64,000 nt of DNA, from the NCBI GenBank assembly GCA_963580455.1, contig OY756964.1, positions 8,742,001 through 8,806,000 on the forward strand, in the 5' to 3' direction. A program made the translations under genes and the position numbers. Of this stretch, positions 56,767 to 64,000 are shown piece by piece; the first letter of the stretch is position 1, and each line of letters begins with the position of its first letter. Source of the DNA: Euonymus europaeus. Lineage: Eukaryota > Streptophyta > Magnoliopsida > Celastrales > Celastraceae. The notes under the pieces were generated by a model. It was not told the DNA's origin and searched no databases. It worked only from the letters and a program-made list of their open reading frames with translations.

Positions 56767-58447
56767 TGTGATATCCCGACTCGAGAATAATATAAATAAT
56801 GAATAAGATAGTGACAAGCGTACGATGAGATGATAGTGAAACCGATAAATTAAATTCAGGTTAGATGTAAACAAATATATAGAATAACAATAAAGAAGGG
56901 GAAAAAACATAAACAAAAAAAAAATACAAGAAGAGTCGAGAGAGGGAAAGAAACATAAAAAAGAAAAGAAACAGAAAAAAAAAAAGGAAAAACGAAACAG
57001 AAACAGAGGAAAAAAAAGAAAAAACGCGATTTCTGCGCGTTGGATTTCGGCAGCTCCGATTTCCTTCGTCCAGTCACCATTGGTCACAAAATTGGTACCA
57101 ATCTCTTCGTCTCTTCAACACATATGAAATCTGTACAAGAATCGTCCAAAATGGAGCTGTATAACTCCGGGAAAAGGTCTTCGAAAGTTTCGGCCTCCAC
57201 AAGCTTCGACGGTCGATTTCTTCCTCCTCCGACCCCCGATTGATGCAAGGCCACCATCATTGAGTTCGTCTCGATGAGTACTACAAAGCCTAGTTAATGA
57301 TTTCCAGTGAAAGTCGCCAGATCTCCGGTGACCCGAATGTGGGCAATTCGGGTACTGTTTGACTCGGGTTGACTTTTCCGGGTAAAATTCACCCCTTTGA
57401 TTAAATCGTATATTTTACGTATTTATGCTGTACTTGAACGTATTTGTGACAGTGCATATGCATTTTGTTGTAGAACTTGTATTTGAGGCTTAGTGATGTA
57501 TGTCGGAAAATTCTACGGGGAAGTATTGGTTCGAGTGAGATGTGAGGCATGCTCCACGAGATAGGGAATACTTAATTTTATGCTATTGTTGTGGTTTTTG
57601 CATTTTAATTAATCGAAGTTCTTGGGGTGCGGTAAAATGTGCAATGAATGCTCGGAATAAGTGTCTACTGGTCAATGTGGGTTGTGTGTGAATGTTTGTG
57701 AGTGCATGTCGCGATATAGTGTGATGTTGCAGTGAATGATTATGTTTTGTGGTACCCCTGCATTTCATTGACAAAAGTGATTTTATGTAAATTGTGGGAA
57801 TTGTGATATGGAGATTGGAGTGATGTGAACAAAGCCTTGTACGTACAGTGGGTGATAATTCATGTAAGGATTCACTATGCGGCCACATAGCGAAGGGGTG
57901 GCAAGTCCCGGGTAGAAGAAGGTTCCTACCTTCCTTACTCGTATATTGCTTCCAGCGAGGAGGTCGAAAAGCGGAGAAAATAACTTTCTGCAATGAGGTC
58001 GGAAGGCGTTCGAGGTGGTGACGAATATTCGGGGCGGGTCGAGAAATATAAGTGTTATTTAAATTGTCGTGCTTCTGTCAATAATTATTTGTGAATGTTT
58101 TGTGTGTGTGAATATGGTATTCCCTACTGTGCTTCGGCTCACCCCCTATTTTTCCTTTTTTTGTTATAATTCTCAGGTGAGATGGTCTTGACCAGTTAGA
58201 CTGCGAGTGCAGGCAAGACAGAGGAGTTGGCGTACATACAAGTGTGCTGAGTAAGGGTTGAGTGGACCTAGGGGATTAGAATTATTGAGCTGGAGTCTCA
58301 ATCGGTTTTATGGTACTATTATGTACTTATAAACTTAACACCTATATTTTTAAGTATATTATTTAAAATATTTTGTTGAGTTTGAAAAGAAAGAGTCGAG
58401 AGTATGGTTTAGCTACACGTCACATGCCGGTGGGTCGGGGTGTGACA
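56767..58447 (+). repeat. 3' LTR of the Tekay-type derivative
   Basis: 1681 bases, TGTGATATCCCGACTCGAG...GGTCGGGGTGTGACA. Complete, and the reference for the two pieces of the 5' LTR. Confidence 0.9.
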
Positions 58448-58452
58448 CAATC

Positions 58453-59176
58453 AAATCATGAATTCTTCTTACCATTCTTCAATATAAATGTTCTTGAAAG
58501 CTCCATGCAGTAAGGACATGCTAACTTCCGAGCAGTGCTCCATCCAGACAACATACCATAGGCAGGAAAGTCATTTATAGTCCAGATCAACGCAGCTCTC
58601 ATAACAAAATTATCTTTCAAAGACACATCGTAGGTTATCACACCTTCACACCATAACTAATTGAGCTCATCTATCAATGGTTGTAGATAAACATCAATTT
58701 TTCTCTTCTGATTTTTGGGACCCGTGATAATTACTGTTAAGAACATGAACTCCCTCTTCATGCACATCCCAGGAGGTAAATTATAAGGTGTCAATATTAC
58801 CGGCCAACACGAATAGGTTTTTCCTGATTGCCCAAAAGGAGTGAAACCATCTGCACAAAAACCTAACATTTACATTTCGCGGGTCTCCATGAGTTGTCCA
58901 ATAATAATATCCATCATGAAAATCTTTTTTATATAACTGTAGCCTGATCTCATCCAGCACCATATATTTTCTACATCTGCACCTAATACAAGGACATTGT
59001 ATTTTTCCCGTACTCTGAAATTGAAAATCATTTGCGAAAGCAAAAGCAAGAAACTCTTCAACCCCATTAATAAACTCTTGCGTAATTCCCACTCGATTTA
59101 GGCCTAATTGGTTGTTCATCCAAGAACGATACTCAGGCACATCCATTGTATCCATCAGGCACATCCATTGTATCAA
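58453..59176 (-). pseudogene. CACTA transposase, N-terminal portion (transposase-associated and tnp2 domains)
   Basis: Frame 58781-59176 shows the transposase-associated domain: YRSWMNNQLGLNRVGITQEF, then CPCIRCRCRKYM and GYYYWTTHGDP. A join near 58870, with a frame change, leads to tnp2: LGFCADGFTPFGQSGKTYSCW, WPVILTPYNLPPGMCMK, IDVYLQPLIDELN, then a stop, and SGWSTARKLACPYCMEL. Several hundred residues that normally lie between the two domains are missing, so an internal deletion is inferred. The frame runs into FDC at the insertion border 58452 and resumes at 27775. A small tandem duplication (ATCCATTGTATC twice) is visible at 59143-59175. Confidence 0.85.
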
Positions 59177-59589
59177 TCACCTAAATAAAGATATTAAAAT
59201 GACATATAAATTACTAACTTAAAACAAACGACATCGTATACTAATTATAAAATGCTTGCACAAATTAACAATCAATTACAATTTTAAAACTAAATTTTAT
59301 AATAAAATTGACATATATATATATATATTTATATTATATTTTATAAACTCGTAATTTTTTCCTCCCTTACATCACCATATACAATTAGAATTAAAATTAC
59401 TTATATGTGTTGAAAGAACTGTGAAGGTTTGTTTTGAGACTAGTTGAAACAAGGAGTTCCTATTCTTGATTGCTTGTGGAGATTGAATTACACCTGACTT
59501 GTTTGATGAAAGAAGAAAGTCTTGATTCAATAAAAAAATGGTAAGGATCTGGGAAGGAAAAGTGTTACTGGGTACGAACTCGATCAAGG
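59177..59589. other. AT-rich CACTA 5' region
   Basis: No coding sequence. A TA/AT run lies at 59312-59330. It may contain the transposon's promoter; nothing specific is visible. Confidence 0.4.
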
Positions 59590-60137
59590 AGAGGAAAAAT
59601 TGTGTTGACAGTGTAAAAAGTGTATTTTGTGATGGAATTAGGGACGGATTTTTCCGTAATAATTTTTTGTCGACACTTAGTGACGGAATTAGTGATGACA
59701 AATATTTCATCACTAATTAGTGACGGATTTAGGGACGGTTTAACGTTTCCGTCACTAATTAGAGACAAAATTAGTGATGGATAACTTTTCTTCCCTAATG
59801 AGCAACGAAAATAGTGGCAGAAAAATATTTGTGACTATTTACAGACGGAATTAGTGAAAATATTTAATTCCGTCACTAATTATTGATGGAATTAGGGACA
59901 GTGTTTGTGGTGTCACTAATTAGTGATGGAATTAGTGATATGTCACTAATTAGTGATAGAATTAGTAACAGAAACATTGACTGTCGCCAAAATGTCAAAG
60001 AGTTAGTGACGGAATTTTCAGGGTTTGTGACGAAATTATTTAGTGACGAAAATTTCCGTCACTAAAAGTCAAATTTGTTTCAAAATTTTTTGTGGCGGAA
60101 AATTTTTCCGTCACTGAAAAAGGATTTTCTTGTAGTG
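59590..60137 (-). repeat. CACTA subterminal repeats and terminal inverted repeat, right end
   Basis: About fifteen copies of TAGTGACGGAA/TTCCGTCACTAA-type motifs in both orientations, ending with TTTTCTTGTAGTG at 60125-60137. The three bases after it, GTA, would be the target duplication. Frames in this stretch only mirror the repeats. Confidence 0.9.
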
Positions 60138-60955
60138 GTAATTTTAACATGTCCTACGTTCATTAATGGAAGTAAAATTTGGTTGTTCTACAAGATTTTA
60201 TTTTCGAAGGAATCCTTTCTATTTGTTTAGCAATCTCAGAAGGAATCTTTGTGGTTCTTAAGTTTTTGGTGAGATTGGTAATGAAGTACTGAGTTTTAGA
60301 GTTGTATGACTCGTATCATGTGCGCATGTATTAATACTTTCTTGATTGGTTTCCCACTTTGGGCAAATCTTGCCCTCAATGCACAATCATGTATTGATTT
60401 TCTAATCTGCCACAACTTCCATGATGATATGAAGATTCTCTGTAAATGGCTTGGATAGTTCTTCAGTTGCAATAGTGTAAAACTCTCCCATGCTTAGCTC
60501 CTCCAGTACAAAATACATGTTTTAAAGCTTTGGAAGACAGTAAGGTATTACATGCAAGTGTGCAATTTCAGGGAAAAACCCTTTTTAATACCAAAAGACC
60601 CGCGGCAAGACTAGAGTTTACTTCTTTGGCCTCTTAAGACTTTGCTACTGAGTGTAGACATTGCTTATAACACTTCAGCAGAAAACCAGATTAAGTGTGG
60701 GTCTATGATTAGAATAGAGATGAATGAAGAAAGATTGAACTACTGATTTTATTAAAATCAAAGATGATTACAACAGAATACCTAGATCAGCAGATCTAGA
60801 TCCAATACTCCACAGGAGTCCAAGAACACCAAACTAACATAATACAATTCCAGTAACCCCATGCTTTCCTTGAGTACAATTGTAACTGACTCTACACTAC
60901 AAGTAATAACCAAAATACCAGTAACAATGCAAATACCAAATTTACCCCTTTACTT
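60138..60955 (-). other. Flank of the terminal gypsy element, possibly its 3' LTR
   Basis: No reading frame is supported. On the minus strand, 60750-60900 has LTR-like features (a TTGTAATCATCTTTGATTTT stretch with an AATAAAATC-type signal), but no second copy is in the window to prove an LTR. Confidence 0.4.
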
Positions 60956-61145
60956 TTCTCTTGTAAACTAGTACATCTTTATCAATATCCGCCTCTAAAA
61001 GAGTCACCTTGTCCTAAAGGTGAAAATATGGAAATTGTTGAACAAGAGTGTCAAAGTCTTCCCACGAGTCATCATGATAAGCTAATTCCTTCCAATAGAT
61101 AAGCACCTGCCTTGAACCATCAAGTAGAGTGCACACTTTCAACAC
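60956..61145 (-). pseudogene. Chromodomain-like tail of a chromovirus integrase
   Basis: Minus-strand reading gives VLIYWKELAYHDDSWEDFDTL, then VQQFPYFHL, a TAG stop, and DKVTLLEADIDK. This matches the WKG...ATWED...FP.F.LEDKV pattern of plant chromovirus integrase tails. Chromodomains are thought to steer insertion toward particular chromatin. A stop before it (61145) and inside it shows decay. Confidence 0.75.
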
Positions 61146-62250
61146 CTATGCAGGATAAACATATAATTCACATTCATCTGTCAAAGAAGAAGGAAGAAGT
61201 TGTGGATGATCAACTGCAGAAACAACTTTTTTAAGCAAAGAAATATGAAAGACAGGATGAAGTTTTGCCCCCACAAGCAGTGCCAACTTATGAGCCACTG
61301 CCCCAACATGCTTCACAATCTGAAAAGGGCCATAAAATCTAGGTGATAATTGTTCATTGAGTTTTCTAGCCAAAGATCGCATCCGATAAGGATGTATTTT
61401 CAAAAACACCCACTCCCCAACTTCAAAGGACAATTCCCTCCGTCTACTGTCAGCCATAGTTTTCATGTAACGTTGCGCCTTCTCCATGTTCACCCTTAAC
61501 TCGTCTATAAGAAAATTACGTTCCTGAATTAAGGTGGACACTGCCACTAAAGCTGAGTCCTCACCAACAATGAGCAAAGAAGGTGGATCTCTGCCATATA
61601 AAGCCTTCAAAGGAGTCATGTTAATGAAACTCTAGAATGTGGTGTTATACCACAACTCTGCCCAATGAGGACAATGAAGCCAAAGCTTAGGCTTACCAGC
61701 CACCATACACCAGAGATAAGTTTCAAGGCAGAGGTTAAGAACTTCAGTCTGTTCATCCGTTTGAGGATGGTAGGCAGTAGAAAATTGAAGGACAGTGCCA
61801 GAAAATCTAAAAAGTTCCTTCCAGAAACTACTACTAAAACTCGATCTCTGTCAGTTATAATAGATCTAGGAAATCCATGCAATTTCACAATTTCAGAAGC
61901 AAATAAAACTGCTATAGACCTTGAATCAAAAGGATGGCCCAATGAAAGAAAATGAGCATATTTGATAAGTCGATCAATAACAACCAGAATGGTATCTTTG
62001 TGATTAACACAGGGCAAACCCCCTATGAAATTCATAGTAATATCCTCCCAAAGAAGTGTAGGCACTGGTAAAGGTTGCATTAAACCAGCCAACTTCTGGG
62101 TGGAATATTTATTTTGCCCACAAACTACACACCTACACACCTACCAACAAATTCTTTCACATCTCTCTGCATGCAATCCCAATATAATATATTGGACACC
62201 CGTATAAAAGTTCTGAAATACCTCAAGTGACCATTTCCAGGAGTCTCATG
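61146..62250 (-). pseudogene. Chromovirus integrase, broken
   Basis: From about 62250 downward: zinc-binding region with HETPGNGHL and C..CGQNKYSTQKLAGLMQPLP, core start WEDITMNFIGGLP with the first Asp, and [10 protein letters not shown] with the second. Frames then break (61760-61680), and TPLKALYGRDPP (61619) starts the third part, with SFEVGEWVFLKIHPYRM and LSPRFYGPFQIV (GPY/F-type module) before LHPVFHISLLKK. The reading frame shifts at about 61616 and internally. The enzyme would insert element DNA; this copy is not functional. Confidence 0.85.
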
Positions 62251-62258
62251 AAACTCTT

Positions 62259-63641
62259 TCAAAAGCAATGGAATTCTAGGTGAGGACTTAGGAAGAACCA
62301 GTCTAGACTTAACAAAACTTCTTGAATTCTCTTAACAATATCGACATCTAGTTGTACATCATCAGCTAATAAAGACCAATCTACACACTGGAATTTAGAT
62401 AAAGCCTCCAATTGACCTATAAGAGTAGTTTCCTGATTTGTCTCATTCGAGTCCTCCAAAATTAATGCTGCAAAATATTGAACCTTCCCAGAGAGTGCAT
62501 CAACTACGCCATTCTCCTTTCCAGGTTTGTGCACAATATCAAAAGAGAACCCCATTAATTTGAGAAGCCATTTTTGTTGCTCAAGAGTCAGTAACCTTTG
62601 TTCTTGCAAATATTTTATAATCTTTTTATCAATTCTAATTTCAAACCGCCTCCCTAACAAGTAATGTCACCACTTCTGAGTGGCAAACACAATTGCCATC
62701 AACTCCTTTTCATACACTGATTTGAGTTGAGCCTTCTCAGAAAAAGACTTACTCAAAAAAGCAATAGGCTTCCCATCTTGCATCAACACTGCCCATACCC
62801 TTTACCAGAAGCATCAGTTTCTAGGATAAAAGTTTTTGAAAAATCTAGAACTGCCAGCACAGGAGGCTCCATCATCATACTCTTCAACCTAGAAAAAGGC
62901 TGTTGAGCTTCTCGATTCCAGTGAAAAGCATTCTTCTTCGACAAATCTGTCAAGGGTCTAGCAATGATACCATACCCTTGAATAAACCACTTATAATAGC
63001 TTGTCAAGCCTAAAAATCCCCGAAGATCCTTCACATTTTGTGGCTCAAGCCAAGAAGCTATACAATCTAACTTCTTAGGATCAGCAGCTACTCCCTCCTT
63101 TGAAACGATATGCCCCAAATATTCAATCTTGATTTGCCCAAAAGTACACTTTTTGACATTGACCACTAAACTGTGATCTCGAAGAAGAGACAGAACCAAT
63201 CTAAGGTGCTCTAGATGAGTGGCTAAATTAGAACTATAAATCAAGATATCATCAAAAAAAAACTAAAATAAACTTCCTCAACCAAGGACGAAAAATAAAG
63301 TTCATCAAAGATTGAAAGGTAGCAGGGGCGTTTGTGAGGCCAAAAGGCATTATCAAAAATTCATAGTGGCCCTCATGTGTCCTAAAAGCAATTTTAGGAA
63401 TGTCCTCTTTTCTCATTCTTATCTGATGATAACCAGATTTGAGATCTAGCATAGAAAAAATTGTAGCGCCTCCCAACTCATCTAACAATTCATCAATAAC
63501 CGGAGTAGGGAATTTATCTGGAATAGTCAATTTATTTAAGACCCTATAATCGATACAAAATCGCCAAGCCCTTTTTTGTACCAACAACACAAGACTCGAA
63601 AAAGGACTCCTACTATGTTGTATTATACCTGCTGTCAGCAT
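62259..63641 (-). pseudogene. Chromovirus reverse transcriptase and RNase H, broken
   Basis: RT begins before 63641 with [21 protein letters not shown], then [34 protein letters not shown] and [18 protein letters not shown]. An eight-T run at about 63255 shifts the frame in the middle of the FFDDILIYS catalytic box. The frame 62783-63244 continues CTFGQIKIEYLGHIVSKEGV and ends with the RNase H start [12 protein letters not shown] further shift and a TGA follow. LLGRRFEIRIDKKIIKYL, LTLEQQKWLLKLMGF and HKPGKENGVVDAL complete RNase H (62480-62660). Gag and protease would lie beyond 64000. Confidence 0.87.
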
Positions 63642-64000
63642 CTATGGAACCATGTTTTTAATGACATTCTTATGGTGAATGGGATAACGGTAAGGCCATA
63701 GATTATGAGGGTCCACCCTATCCTTCAAAACTATGCCATGGTCCTAGTCCCGCTCTAGAGGTAGGATTACAGTCTCACCGAAAACTCCAGGAAATTCCTC
63801 TAGTACTCCTGTGTTGGCAGTGCAACTAAGGCCCTCATCCTTACTTAAAGCCAACTCACAAAAATCAATTAGGTAGGTGTGTTGGCAGTGCAACTAAGGC
63901 CCTCATCCTTACTTAAAGCCAACTCACAAAAATCAATTAGGTAGGCATAATCAACCTCTTTCAAGCATTTCCACAACATTTTTATGGTCATTATCTGATG
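63642..64000 (-). pseudogene. Upstream pol/protease-RT linker with a 68-base tandem duplication, continues off the window
   Basis: No clean frame. The string GTGTTGGCAGTGCAACTAAGG begins at 63811 and again at 63879, and the two 68-base units are identical except for the last base. As 68 is not divisible by three it would shift the frame. The linker between protease and RT is expected here. Confidence 0.7.

Larger units (their letters stand above)
27776..58447 (+). mobile_element. Large chromovirus-like (Tekay-type) retrotransposon derivative, with further nested elements
   Basis: LTR starts TGTGATAYCCCGACTCG, ends GGTGTGACA. The 3' LTR is intact (56767-58447). The 5' LTR survives as 27776-28050 plus 40245-41080 around two younger insertions and a deletion. 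A Met-tRNA-like primer site follows at 41084, and a purine tract ends at 56766. Flanks CGATC (27771-27775) and CAATC (58448-58452) match at 4 of 5. The reading frame of the interrupted transposase resumes across this site. The interior (41081-44817 and 55658-56766) shows no gag or pol. It is therefore a large non-autonomous derivative or a very decayed copy. Confidence 0.85.
23286..60137 (-). mobile_element. CACTA (En/Spm) DNA transposon, split by a 30.7-kb nested insertion
   Basis: The right end at 60125-60137 reads TTTTCTTGTAGTG, the complement of the CACTACAAGAAAA terminus. Subterminal arrays of GTGACGGAA and TCCGTCAC lie at both ends (59590-60137 and 23286-23640). Between them, on the minus strand, are a tnp2-type transposase gene (59176-58453, continuing 27775-26430) and a TNP1-like gene (25680-24018). 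The insert 27776-58447 splits the transposase. Without it the element is about 6.2 kb. The left terminus is not recognisable, so the 3' end may be truncated. Family members move by cut-and-paste and leave 3-base duplications. Confidence 0.88.

Noticed and set aside
60138..60955. Possible host gene fragment between the CACTA end and the gypsy pol
   Set aside because: Translated pieces match nothing I can name; left as unassigned flank.

Overview
The window looks like a piece of a plant nuclear genome, probably a eudicot. The lineage-typical retrotransposon ends, tRNA primer sites and protein families are all those of angiosperm transposable elements, and the base composition is AT-rich with long poly-A/T and TA runs. 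I see no intact host gene, tRNA, rRNA or prokaryote-type operon. Almost everything can be assigned to transposable elements nested in one another. The one host-like trace is a short broken fragment resembling katanin p80 near 22.7-23.0 kb.

Left part (1-23.3 kb). A chromovirus-type LTR (1-1928, minus, cut by the window edge) sits in a Ty1/copia fragment (LTR, primer site and gag start, about 1929-2718). Next comes an old minus-strand copia element whose pol survives at 3855-4236 (reverse transcriptase) and 19689-20290 (integrase). Into it went a plus-strand copia deletion derivative (4242-19683: LTR, gag, a scrap of RNase H, LTR). Into that went a minus-strand Ogre/Tat-type element (7740-17829) with 2.4-kb near-identical LTRs, an Arg-tRNA-type primer site, a polypurine tract, an 11-copy tandem repeat and one intact 369-codon accessory ORF, but no gag or pol. 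A head-to-head pair of LTR fragments (20293-21441) forms a long inverted repeat.

Right part (23.3-60.1 kb). A minus-strand CACTA (En/Spm) transposon holds a TNP1-like gene and a tnp2-type transposase gene. The transposase gene is split at one codon by a 30.7-kb insert (27776-58447), a plus-strand chromovirus-like element without visible pol. That insert itself carries, in its 5' LTR, a second chromovirus LTR (28051-30044) and an Athila-like Ty3/gypsy element (30144-40244). In its interior it carries a SIRE/Maximus-type copia element (44823-55652, minus) with a perfect 5-bp target duplication and a full-length pol frame. The Athila-like element has broken gag-pol and a downstream accessory ORF preceded by a TATA box and a telo-box.

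Right end (60.1-64 kb). A minus-strand chromovirus pol (reverse transcriptase, RNase H, integrase, chromodomain-like tail) is broken by frameshifts and runs off the window.

Functionally the genes are parts of element life cycles: capsid (gag), protease, reverse transcriptase, RNase H, integrase and DNA transposase. Only the copia pol at 47839-51015 and the accessory ORF at 12124-13233 look uninterrupted. The most interesting observation is one accessory-protein type in two different Ty3/gypsy lineages: intact and alone in a pol-less Ogre-type element, and decayed behind a candidate internal promoter in the Athila-like one. All lineage names come from motifs read by eye, not from database searches.
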